The notes below the pieces were generated by a model. That model saw nothing but the letters and a program-made list of their open reading frames with translations, made no database searches and was not told the origin of the DNA. The translations under genes were made by a program, and so were the position numbers. 64,000 nt of DNA from Microbacterium psychrotolerans (GTDB taxonomy: Bacteria > Actinomycetota > Actinomycetes > Actinomycetales > Microbacteriaceae), in assembly GCF_031085295.1 (NCBI RefSeq), contig NZ_JAVFWO010000003.1, positions 434,001-498,000 on the forward strand, written 5' to 3'. This document shows positions 42,422 through 49,979 of the stretch, piece after piece. Position 1 is the stretch's first letter, and each line of letters begins with the position of its first letter.

Positions 42422-43445
42422 CGAGGCCGTGAGGCCCGATGCCGCCGCTGCTCCGCCTTCGTCGATGCGCGCGTGGCGCGTGACACGGCTGGGTGAGCCC
42501 GCCGAGGCGCTGTCGCTGGACACCGTTCCCGTGCCCGTACCCGCCGCCGGCGAGGTGCTCGTGAAGGTCGCTGCCGTCGCGGCCAACTTCCCCGACGTGC
42601 TGCTGTGCCGGGGCGAGTACCAGGTGAAGCCCGAGCTGCCGTTCAGCCCCGGCATCGAGTTCGTCGGCACGGTCGCCGCGCTCGGCGACGGGGCCTCCTC
42701 GGTCGCGATCGGCGAGCGCGTGGTGGGATCGAAGATCGGCATGCTGTCGGAGTACGCGGTGCTCCCGGCATCCGATGTGTGGGCGGCTCCGTCCTCGCTC
42801 TCGGATGCCGAGGCTGCGGGACTGACGGTCGCCTACCAGACCGCGTGGTTCGGGCTCCACCGGCGTGCGGCGCTGCAGCGGGGCGAGTGGCTGCTGGTGC
42901 ACGCCGCCGCCGGCGGTGTCGGAATCGCCGCGGTGCAGCTCGGCGTCGCGGCAGGCGCCCGCGTCATCGGCGTCGTGGGCTCGGAGGCCAAGGCCGCCGC
43001 GGCACGGGAAGCGGGCGCCGAGATCGTGCTGGTGCGCGGGGTCGACGACCTCGTCGCCGCGGTCAAGTCCGCGACCGGCGGCCACGGCGCCGACGTCGTG
43101 TTCGACCCAGTCGGCGGCGCCGCGTTCGACGCATCGACGAAGTGCATCGCGTTCGAGGGGCGGATCGTGGTGGTCGGCTTCGCCGGCGGCACGATCCCGA
43201 CCGTGCCCGCCGGGCACGTGCTCGTCAAGAACTACTCGGTGGTGGGGCTGCACTGGGGGCTGTACCCACGCGTGCGCCCCGACCTCATCGACGAGGCCCG
43301 CGCCGCCCTGACGCGGTCGGCCGACGAGGGGCGGATCCGCCCCGTGGTGGACCACGTCGTGCCCTTCGCCGAGGCGCCGCGGGCGCTGACGGCGCTGGCG
43401 TCGGGCACCACGGTCGGGCGCGTCGTCATCTCGGTGTCGTCGTGA
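42408..43445 (+). CDS. Zinc-independent MDR / NADPH:quinone oxidoreductase-like
   Basis: 345 aa medium-chain dehydrogenase of the quinone oxidoreductase branch. The N-terminal GroES-like domain (about 20-150) shows ANFPDVLLCRGEYQ and FSPGIEFVGTV, without zinc-ligand Cys. The Rossmann part has HAAAGGVGIAAVQLG (about 165-179) and GGHGADVVFDPVGG (about 224-237). It reduces activated C=C or C=O bonds with NADPH, such as an enoyl-CoA. It overlaps the TetR gene by 14 bp and the next SDR by four, so it is coupled inside the operon. Confidence 0.92.
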   Translation: MPQPDEAVRPDAAAAPPSSMRAWRVTRLGEPAEALSLDTVPVPVPAAGEVLVKVAAVAANFPDVLLCRGEYQVKPELPFSPGIEFVGTVAALGDGASSVAIGERVVGSKIGMLSEYAVLPASDVWAAPSSLSDAEAAGLTVAYQTAWFGLHRRAALQRGEWLLVHAAAGGVGIAAVQLGVAAGARVIGVVGSEAKAAAAREAGAEIVLVRGVDDLVAAVKSATGGHGADVVFDPVGGAAFDASTKCIAFEGRIVVVGFAGGTIPTVPAGHVLVKNYSVVGLHWGLYPRVRPDLIDEARAALTRSADEGRIRPVVDHVVPFAEAPRALTALASGTTVGRVVISVSS

Positions 43446-44188
43446 CCGCGGATCGGTTCGGGCTCGAGGGCCGGGTCGCGCTCGTCACCGGCGGCGTCCG
43501 CGGCATCGGCGCGGCGTATGTGCACGGGCTGCACGAGTCCGGGGCGCGCGTCGTGATCGCCGACATCCTCGATGACGACGGAGCGGCGCTCGCCGCTGAG
43601 CTCGGCGATCGTGCGCTGTTCGCGCACCTCGACGTGACCGACGAGGGGGACTGGGATGCCGCGGTCCAGGCGGCCGTCGACGCGTTCGGCGCCGTCGACG
43701 TCCTGGTGAACAACGCCGGCATCGCCAACGCGGCTCCCATCGAGCACCTGACGACCGAGAAGTGGAATGCCGTCATCGCGGTGAATCTCACCGGCGTCTT
43801 CTTCGGCTGCCGCGCCGTCGTGCCGATCATGAAGGCGCGAGGGCGCGGCTCCATCATCAACATCTCGTCGGTCGAGGGCATGCGGGGAAGCCCGGGGCTG
43901 CACGGCTACACCGCCGCCAAGTTCGGCGTGCGCGGACTGTCGCAGTCGCTCGCCGTCGAGCTCGGCCCGTTCGGCATCCGGGTGAACTCGGTGCACCCCG
44001 GCTTCATCAACACGCAGATGACGACGCGGATCGACCCCGCGCATCTGGACATCCCGCTCGGGCGGCCGGGTGAGCCGTCGGATCTCGCCGGCACCATCGT
44101 CTTCCTCGCCTCCGACGCCTCGTCGTTCACGAGCGGTGCCGAGTTCGTCGTCGACGGCGGCATGATCGCCGGCATCCCGCACAAGTAG
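43442..44188 (+). CDS. SDR-family oxidoreductase (3-hydroxyacyl type)
   Basis: 248 aa from GTG 43442, which overlaps the previous stop by four bases. Motifs: TGGVRGIG (about 16-23), NNAGIAN (about 88-94), the catalytic Ser in INISSVEGMRG (about 138-148), YTAAKFG (about 154-160), and a C-terminal SGAEFVVDGGMIAG. Most like 3-beta or 20-beta-hydroxysteroid dehydrogenases and LvaD-type enzymes in general arrangement; the substrate is unknown. It is last in the SDR-TetR-MDR-SDR operon. A convergent membrane-protein pair follows. Confidence 0.92.
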   Translation: MTADRFGLEGRVALVTGGVRGIGAAYVHGLHESGARVVIADILDDDGAALAAELGDRALFAHLDVTDEGDWDAAVQAAVDAFGAVDVLVNNAGIANAAPIEHLTTEKWNAVIAVNLTGVFFGCRAVVPIMKARGRGSIINISSVEGMRGSPGLHGYTAAKFGVRGLSQSLAVELGPFGIRVNSVHPGFINTQMTTRIDPAHLDIPLGRPGEPSDLAGTIVFLASDASSFTSGAEFVVDGGMIAGIPHK

Positions 44189-44287
44189 CCGCGGCGCGGG
44201 GCAGCGCGAGCCGATGAGCTCCGACGCCTCGCGTCTGAGCCGCGACGCCGGCCGGCTCCACAGGCGTCCGGGCCGGTGACCTCCCGG

Positions 44288-44503
44288 TCAGGCCTTGCCG
44301 GCTACACGTGTCGCCGTCGACTCGATCCTGCGGAAGGCGCGGTCTCGGACCTTCGCCACCGCGGGATCGTTCCAGACGTCCGTGGCGATACCGCTGAGTT
44401 CACGGAATCGACTCGCACCGGCTTTCGCGCCGATCACATACGCGACGGCGGCGGCCGCCAATCCGAGCACGGCGGCCAAGATGTAGGGCTTCTGCATGGT
44501 CAT
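44288..44503 (-). CDS. Small one-helix membrane protein
   Basis: 71 aa with a single helix (about 8-27; YILAAVLGLAAAAVAYVIGAKAG) and then a charged cytoplasmic tail (SRFRELSGIATDVWNDPAVAKVRDRAFRRI). This resembles YtxH-like or DUF-type actinobacterial stress proteins. ATG 44503 overlaps the stop of the upstream small acidic gene by four bases (ATGA), which favours it over ATG 44497, although that one has better ribosome-site spacing (TGGAGA). Function unknown. Confidence 0.72.
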   Translation of the reverse strand: MTMQKPYILAAVLGLAAAAVAYVIGAKAGASRFRELSGIATDVWNDPAVAKVRDRAFRRIESTATRVAGKA

Positions 44504-44640
44504 TCTCCAGAGGGTTGTTGACGGGCATGTCGCTCGTCGTCGGTGGTGTCGGGGGACTCGGGCGCACCGCCCGAGGCGGTGTCGGCGTCAGCGTTCTCGC
44601 CTGGCACGCCCTGGGTGTTGTGCTGGTCGCGGTCAGTCAT
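44500..44640 (-). CDS. Short acidic, disordered protein
   Basis: 46 aa, almost all Asp, Glu, Gly, Thr, Pro, Ser and Asn (MTDRDQHNTQGVPGENADAD at the start). It is likely unstructured. Its stop overlaps the start of the small membrane protein by ATGA, so the two look like one small coupled unit on the minus strand. Too short to assign; kept because of the overlap and a matching reading frame. GGGGGA upstream could be its ribosome site, but it is distant. Confidence 0.5.
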   Translation of the reverse strand: MTDRDQHNTQGVPGENADADTASGGAPESPDTTDDERHARQQPSGE

Positions 44641-44803
44641 GTCGTGGACGCTATGTCCCCCGAGGTCGCTCGGCGCGGGGGTTGACGAACGGCGACGACA
44701 GTGCCATCGAACGCCGCGGTCGCTGCTTCGTGTCGAGCCGAGAACGGACCCGACGACATCGGGCCGTCGTCGCCGATGGAGCGTCACAATCGTGCAACAA
44801 GTA

Positions 44804-44822
44804 CATACCGCCCGGTCGGTTT
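44804..44822 (-). promoter_or_regulatory. TetR-type operator, site 2
   Basis: The reverse complement reads AAACCGACC, two bases, GCGGTATG. It lies 40 nt before livG and next to a likely GATAAG -10, so it should control the whole Liv operon. Confidence 0.75.
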
Positions 44823-44861
44823 CTGCGATAAGGTGAGCGCACCCGACACGAAGAGGTGCCG

Positions 44862-45692
44862 ATGAACCCCCACGCCGACCCCCCGGTCGATTCACCCGCG
44901 GACGCCGACGCGCACTCCGCACGACCGAACTCAGCACCCGTTGCCGCGCCGGCGGCGATGGGGGAAACGGATGCCGCCGCGGGCGTCGTCCCGCGACTGG
45001 AGGTCGCCGGCCTCACCGTCGCGTTCGGCGGTCTTACCGCCGTCGACGGCGTGTCGTTCGACGTTCGCCCGGGGGAGGTCGTCGCGCTCATCGGGCCCAA
45101 CGGCGCCGGCAAGACGACCGTCTTCAACGGGGTGTGCGGGCTCGTACGGCGCCGCGGCGAAGTGCGCGTCGACGGGGCGTCGGCCCCGCGCCGCACGGCT
45201 GGACTCACAGCCCGTGGAGTGAGCCGCACGCTGCAGGGCCTCGGTCTCTTCACCGGACTGACCGTTCGCGAGAACGTGCTGCTCCCGGTCGCCGGGCGGC
45301 GCGATGCCGATGCGCTCGTGGCCACGCAGTTGCGCGAACTCGACCTCGACGCGCTCGCCGACCGGCCGGTCGCCGCGCTGTCGTACCCCGACCGCAAGCG
45401 CGTCGCGCTCGCGCGGGCGCTGGTGACCCGACCGCGGCTGCTGCTCCTCGACGAGCCGGCGGGGGGACTCGGCGCTGACGACATCGCCGCGCTCGGCGAG
45501 GTGGTGCGCGGTGTCGCGGGAGGGGGCTGCGCGGTGCTCCTCGTCGAGCACCACGTCGACTTCGTGATGGGTCTGGCCGACCGCATCGTCGTCCTCGACT
45601 TCGGCCGCGTGATCGCGCGCGGCACCCCGGACGAGGTGCGCACGGATCCGCGCGTCGAAGAGGCGTACCTCGGTGTGAAGGCGACCGCATGA
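44862..45692 (+). CDS. livG: Branched-chain-type ABC importer ATPase LivG
   Basis: 276 aa. A 45-residue Ala/Pro/Asp-rich N-terminal extension precedes the ATPase: Walker A GPNGAGKTTVFN (about 78-89), Q-loop region SRTLQGLGLF (about 118-127), signature-like LSYPDRKRVALARAL (about 172-186; the usual Gly-Gln is replaced by Pro-Asp), Walker B LLLLDEPAGGL (about 192-202), and His in LLVEHH (about 226-231). It is one of two ATPases energising uptake. It starts at ATG 44862 with GAAGAGG upstream. Overlaps livF by four bases. Confidence 0.93.
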   Translation: MNPHADPPVDSPADADAHSARPNSAPVAAPAAMGETDAAAGVVPRLEVAGLTVAFGGLTAVDGVSFDVRPGEVVALIGPNGAGKTTVFNGVCGLVRRRGEVRVDGASAPRRTAGLTARGVSRTLQGLGLFTGLTVRENVLLPVAGRRDADALVATQLRELDLDALADRPVAALSYPDRKRVALARALVTRPRLLLLDEPAGGLGADDIAALGEVVRGVAGGGCAVLLVEHHVDFVMGLADRIVVLDFGRVIARGTPDEVRTDPRVEEAYLGVKATA

Positions 45693-46429
45693 GCGCCCCC
45701 GCATCGACCAGGACCCGCGGCGCGGTCGAGATCCAGTCCCTCACCGTGGGATACGGCGGAGCACCTGTGCTCCACGGCGTCGGCTTCGCGCTCGCCCCGG
45801 GCGAGATCGTGGCGCTCCTGGGAGCGAACGGCGCCGGCAAGACTACGCTCCTGCGCACGCTGGCCGGGCTGGTGCCTGCGGCATCCGGCACCCTCGTCCT
45901 CGATGGCGACGACCTCGCGAACTTCCGCACCGAGGACCGCGCCCGACGGGGACTCGCCCTCGTGCCCGACGGGCAGAGCGTGGTCGGCGAGCTCACGGTC
46001 GACGAGAATCTGCGACTCGGTGCGCTCTGGCGGCACCGTGGGGCCGCACGGGAGCGCGCCGTCGCGGAGATCTACGACGTGTTCGAGCCGCTCGCCCGTC
46101 GCCGCACGAGCGCGGGGCACCAGCTGTCCGGCGGGGAGCGGCAGATGCTCGCCGTCGGGCGCGCGCTGATCGCCGATCCCGTGCTCCTCGCGCTCGACGA
46201 GCCGTCGCTGGGGCTCGCGCCCCTCGTCGTCGCGCAGCTGATGGGGACGCTGCGGGATGCCGCCGCCAGCCGTGGCCTGACCGTGCTGCTCGCCGAGCAG
46301 AACGTCACCAGCGCCCTGTCGATCGCCGACCGCGGCGTCGTGCTCGACCTCGGCCGCGTCGCGGCCGACGCGCCGGCCGCCGCGCTCGCCGCCGATGAGA
46401 CCCTCCGACACGCCTACCTGGGATTCTGA
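45689..46429 (+). CDS. livF: Branched-chain-type ABC importer ATPase LivF
   Basis: 246 aa. Walker A GANGAGKTTLL (about 48-58), signature LSGGERQMLAVGRAL (about 147-161), Walker B VLLALDEPSLGLAPLV (about 168-183) and the H-loop VLLAEQN are present. This is the second ATPase of the Liv importer, the short form typical of LivF. It overlaps livG by four bases and the permease gene by one base, so it is part of the coupled operon. Confidence 0.94.
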   Translation: MSAPASTRTRGAVEIQSLTVGYGGAPVLHGVGFALAPGEIVALLGANGAGKTTLLRTLAGLVPAASGTLVLDGDDLANFRTEDRARRGLALVPDGQSVVGELTVDENLRLGALWRHRGAARERAVAEIYDVFEPLARRRTSAGHQLSGGERQMLAVGRALIADPVLLALDEPSLGLAPLVVAQLMGTLRDAAASRGLTVLLAEQNVTSALSIADRGVVLDLGRVAADAPAAALAADETLRHAYLGF

Positions 46430-47307
46430 TGGACCGACTGCTCTTCCTCCTGGCCACCGGCCTCGCGCGCGGCGCGATCTTCGCACTGTTCGCACTGTCA
46501 CTGGTGCTGATCTGGCGGGCCGCGCGCATCGTGAACTTCGCGCAGGGCGCGATGGCGCTCGTCGCGACGTACGCCGCGTTCGCGGTGACCGGCCTCACCG
46601 GCTCGTACTGGGCGGGCCTGGCGTCCGGCCTCATCGCCGGCGCCGCCATCGGCCTCGGCGCGGAGCGCGGCCTCATGCGCTTCGCCCCGCACAGCAGCCC
46701 GCTGTCGGGAGTGATCGTGGCGATCGGGCTGGTGATGGTGCTGCAGTCGCTGCTCGGCATCCTGTTCGGGGCGCAGTACCGTCCGATGCGCGCGCCGTTC
46801 GACGACAGCCCGATCACGATCGGCGGCGTGCCGCTGCTGTCGCCGTACGACGCGTTCGTGCTCGTCGTCGCGTTGGTGGTAATGGCGGTGCTGGCTCTGC
46901 TGTTCACCCGCACCTCGCTCGGGCTCCAGCTGCGCGCCTCGGCCTTCGCCCCGGAGGTGTCGCGCGTGCTCGGCGTGCGGGTGGGCCGCATGGTCACGAT
47001 CGGCTGGATGCTGTCGGCCGCGGTCGCCGCGCTCGCCGCCATGCTGCTCGTGCCGACCGAACTGGGCCTCAACCCGCACGCCACCGACATGCTGTTCGTC
47101 TACGCCTTCGCGGTGGCGGTGGTCGGCGGGCTGGACTCGCCCGTGGGCGCGCTTGTCGGCGGGCTCGTCGTGGGTGTGGCGATGACGCTGGTGACGGGGT
47201 ACCTCGGCGCGACGGTCGCCCCGATCGGCGTGCTGGTGCTGCTGGTCGGGGTGCTGCTCGTGCGACCCGGGGGCATCTTCTCGCTGCGGGAGGCGAGGAG
47301 CGCATGA
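46429..47307 (+). CDS. livH: Branched-chain-type ABC importer permease LivH
   Basis: 292 aa with about eight membrane helices. The N-terminal part (LARGAIFALFALSLVLIWRAARIVNFAQGAMALVATYAAF, about 12-50) and the EAA-like loop (FAPEVSRVLGVRVGRMV, about 174-190) are typical of LivH. It forms the membrane channel with LivM. Start and stop overlap the neighbouring genes by one and four bases. No odd features. Confidence 0.94.
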   Translation: MDRLLFLLATGLARGAIFALFALSLVLIWRAARIVNFAQGAMALVATYAAFAVTGLTGSYWAGLASGLIAGAAIGLGAERGLMRFAPHSSPLSGVIVAIGLVMVLQSLLGILFGAQYRPMRAPFDDSPITIGGVPLLSPYDAFVLVVALVVMAVLALLFTRTSLGLQLRASAFAPEVSRVLGVRVGRMVTIGWMLSAAVAALAAMLLVPTELGLNPHATDMLFVYAFAVAVVGGLDSPVGALVGGLVVGVAMTLVTGYLGATVAPIGVLVLLVGVLLVRPGGIFSLREARSA

Positions 47308-48509
47308 CCCGCCTGCTTCCGTCGCTGCGCGGCGTCCCCCGCGTGCTCGTGTTCGGCGCCGTGCTCACGCTGATCGCCATCGGCGGCACGTTCCTGCTCG
47401 ACCCCTATCGCAACTTCCAGCTCGCCACGGTGGCGGCCTACTTCTGCGCGACCGCGGGGCTCACCCTGCTCATCGGGCAGAGCGGACAGCTCTCGCTGGG
47501 GCAGGCCGCGCTCATGGCCGCAGGCGGCTACGGCTACGCACTTACGACGAATGCGATGACGGATGCCGGGATCACCGGCATCCCGCGATTTCTCACCGGG
47601 ATGCTGGTCGCGGTGGTCGTGTCGGCCGCACTGGGCTGGCTGCTCGGACTCGCCGCAGCGCGCCTGCGCGGACCGTACCTCGCCGGCGTGACGCTCACGC
47701 TCGTGATCGCCGTCCCCGCCGTCGCGGCCGTGTTCTCAGGCGTGCTGCGGGGCGACCAGGGCGTCCAGATCGCCTACGACGGCGTGCCGCCCGCGCTCGA
47801 CCGGCTCATCGCCGTCGAGCAGTGGCAGGCGTGGGTCGCGATCCTCGTCGCGGGCGTCGTCGTCACCGCGCTCGCTGCCTTCGCCGGCGGACGCCTCGGA
47901 CTGCGGATGCGGGCCGTGCGCGACGACGAGACCGCCGCACGCCTCAACGGCGTGCGCTCCGGCGGCGTGAAGGTGACCGCGTTCACCGTCAGCTCGGTGG
48001 CCGCCGGCGCCGGCGGCGCGGTGCTCTGCTTCGTGACGCAGTCCGTGAGCCCGGGCGCGTACACCCTCGCGTTCTCGCTGCTGCTCGTCGTCGCGGTCGT
48101 GCTGGGCGGCCTCGGCAGCATCGGCGGCGCGGCGATCGGCTCGGCGCTCATCGTGCTGCTGCCGTGGCTGCTCGGGGCCGCGACGGCCGCGCTTCCGCTG
48201 CCGGTCGAGGTCGCGCAGCGCTTGTCGGGCAACCTCTCGATCCTCGTGTTCGGCGTGCTCCTGATCGTGGTCATGCTCGCGTGGCCGGGCGGCCTGGCGA
48301 GCCTCCGCCGCCGCGGACGCTCGAGTGCCAGGAACCGCGACCGGGTGCCTTCCCGGACTCCCGATGCGCAGAAACATGCTCTTTCGCGCTCTCGGGACGC
48401 CGGGGCGCCCGGCACGGATCGCCAGCCCGAGGACGCCGGGGCGCGGCATCCGGAACCCGTCTTCTCCTCCGCACCCAACTCCCCAACCGCACCACACAGA
48501 AAGAGGTGA
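47304..48509 (+). CDS. livM: Branched-chain-type ABC importer permease LivM
   Basis: 401 aa. The membrane part (about 15-335) has LivM landmarks GQSGQLSLGQAALMAAGGYGYA (about 54-75) and an EAA-like loop with RMRAVRDDETAARLNGV (about 200-216). A 60-residue tail (RRRGRSSARNRDRVPSRTPD onward), basic and then Pro/Ser-rich, is longer than usual. It starts by overlapping livH (ATGA) and ends 2 bp before the substrate-binding protein gene. Confidence 0.93.
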   Translation: MTRLLPSLRGVPRVLVFGAVLTLIAIGGTFLLDPYRNFQLATVAAYFCATAGLTLLIGQSGQLSLGQAALMAAGGYGYALTTNAMTDAGITGIPRFLTGMLVAVVVSAALGWLLGLAAARLRGPYLAGVTLTLVIAVPAVAAVFSGVLRGDQGVQIAYDGVPPALDRLIAVEQWQAWVAILVAGVVVTALAAFAGGRLGLRMRAVRDDETAARLNGVRSGGVKVTAFTVSSVAAGAGGAVLCFVTQSVSPGAYTLAFSLLLVVAVVLGGLGSIGGAAIGSALIVLLPWLLGAATAALPLPVEVAQRLSGNLSILVFGVLLIVVMLAWPGGLASLRRRGRSSARNRDRVPSRTPDAQKHALSRSRDAGAPGTDRQPEDAGARHPEPVFSSAPNSPTAPHRKR

Positions 48510-48511
48510 CC

Positions 48512-49798
48512 ATGTCACAGCACTCCCTCACGCGCCGCGTCGCGGCGCTGGTCGGCGCATCGGCCGTCGCCGTCGCGCTCGCCGGCTGCAGCACGCCCGC
48601 CGCCCCGGGCGGCGCCGACGAGGCCGTCCCCGGCGTCAGCGACGACACCGTGACGATCGGCACGCACACGCCGCTGACCGGGCCGGCCGCCGCCGGCTAC
48701 TCGTCGATCTCGGCGGCCGCGACGGCGTATTTCGCCTATCTGAACGAGAACGGCGGCGTCCACGGCCGCGAGATCGAGTACATCGTCAAGGACGACGGCT
48801 ACAACCCCGCGAACACGCAGACCGTGGTGCGTGAGCTCGTGCAGGAGGACGAGGTGTTCGCGATCGTGAACGGCCTCGGCACGCCGACGCACACCGCGGT
48901 CCTCGACTACCTCACCCAGAACGAGGTGCCCGACCTGTTCGTGGCGTCGGGTTCGACCAGCTGGAACCAGCCGGAGAAGTACCCGTACACGTTCGGGTTC
49001 AGCGCCGATTACGTCGTCGAGGGCGCGGCGCTCGCACAGTACGCCGCCGACGAGCACCCCGACAAGGTGGTGTGCCTGCTCGGCCAGGACGACGACTTCG
49101 GCGACGAGATGATCGAGGGCGCTGAGCTCGCCCTCGGCGCCGACGGGCTCGCCCAGGTGGAGCGGTACTCGGTCTCGAACCAGGACGTCGCGGCGCAGAT
49201 CGGCGCCCTCAAGGCGGCGGGCTGCGAGATCAACATCCTCGCGACCATCAACGGGTTCACCGCGCTCGCGGTCGGGACCGCCGCGCAGATGGGCTGGTTC
49301 CCGATGTGGTTCTCGTCGTCGTCGGGCGCCGACTACGAGACGCTCGTCGGGTACCTGGGCGCCGACGTCGGACCGAAGCTCCTGCAGGGCCTCGTCGGCA
49401 CCAACTACCTGCCGTCGGCGGGCGGCGACTCGGAGTGGGTCACCCTGTTCCAGCAGATCAACGAGGAGTACAACGACGGGGCGCCGTTCGACGGCAACAC
49501 CATCTACGGCATGAGCGTCGCCTACCTGTTCGCCGAGGCCCTCGAAGCTGCGGGCGAGAACCCGACGCGGGAGTCGCTGGTCGACGCCGTGGGCTCGGGC
49601 GATCTCGCCGGCAACGGCATCCTCCCGCTCTCGTTCGGCGAGGACAGCCACGCGGCGTACCTGGGCGTCGGCATCACCGCCGTCGACCAGGGCGTGCAGG
49701 ACTACGTCGGTGCGACCTACGCGGTCGACGGCGGCACCGTCACCGCGGTCGACCCGTCGCCCGTCGCGCTCTCGGGCGAGGGCGTTCCCGGCTCCTGA
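48512..49798 (+). CDS. livJ: Liv-type periplasmic-binding lipoprotein (substrate binding)
   Basis: 428 aa with a lipoprotein signal: basic start, hydrophobic core, lipobox ALAGC with Cys near residue 25. The two-lobed Leu/Ile/Val-binding fold follows (about 45-420; VTIGTHTPLTGPAAAGYSSI at 47-66). The family's range includes amino acids, amides, urea and aromatic or fatty-acid-like acids, so the ligand cannot be read off; the catabolic context suggests an organic acid. AGAGG lies before ATG 48512. It is the last gene of the operon, followed by two hairpins. Confidence 0.93.
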   Translation: MSQHSLTRRVAALVGASAVAVALAGCSTPAAPGGADEAVPGVSDDTVTIGTHTPLTGPAAAGYSSISAAATAYFAYLNENGGVHGREIEYIVKDDGYNPANTQTVVRELVQEDEVFAIVNGLGTPTHTAVLDYLTQNEVPDLFVASGSTSWNQPEKYPYTFGFSADYVVEGAALAQYAADEHPDKVVCLLGQDDDFGDEMIEGAELALGADGLAQVERYSVSNQDVAAQIGALKAAGCEINILATINGFTALAVGTAAQMGWFPMWFSSSSGADYETLVGYLGADVGPKLLQGLVGTNYLPSAGGDSEWVTLFQQINEEYNDGAPFDGNTIYGMSVAYLFAEALEAAGENPTRESLVDAVGSGDLAGNGILPLSFGEDSHAAYLGVGITAVDQGVQDYVGATYAVDGGTVTAVDPSPVALSGEGVPGS

Positions 49799-49810
49799 TC
49801 GCCGCCACCA

Positions 49811-49840
49811 ACGGCCCGGGCCCCTTCGGGTCCGGGCCGT
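49811..49840 (+). terminator. UUCG-loop terminator of the Liv operon
   Basis: A 13-bp GC-rich stem closed by a TTCG loop lies 12 nt after the livJ stop codon. Confidence 0.75.
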
Positions 49841-49895
49841 CGGCGTCGTCGGCGTCGGCGCTCGGCGCCTGCGCATCCATCGCCCGGCGAGAGTC

Positions 49896-49946
49896 CAGTG
49901 GGTGGACGAGACCGTGGGCGTTTCCCACGGTCTCGTCCGCCCAGTG
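49896..49946. terminator. Long bidirectional hairpin
   Basis: Two 23-nt arms (49896-49918 and 49924-49946) pair at all but two positions (one of them a G-T) around a 5-nt loop, between the convergent Liv operon and acyl-CoA ligase operon. Confidence 0.75.
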
Positions 49947-49979
49947 AGGTCTCGCGCAACCGGCGAGGGCTGAGCGGCG

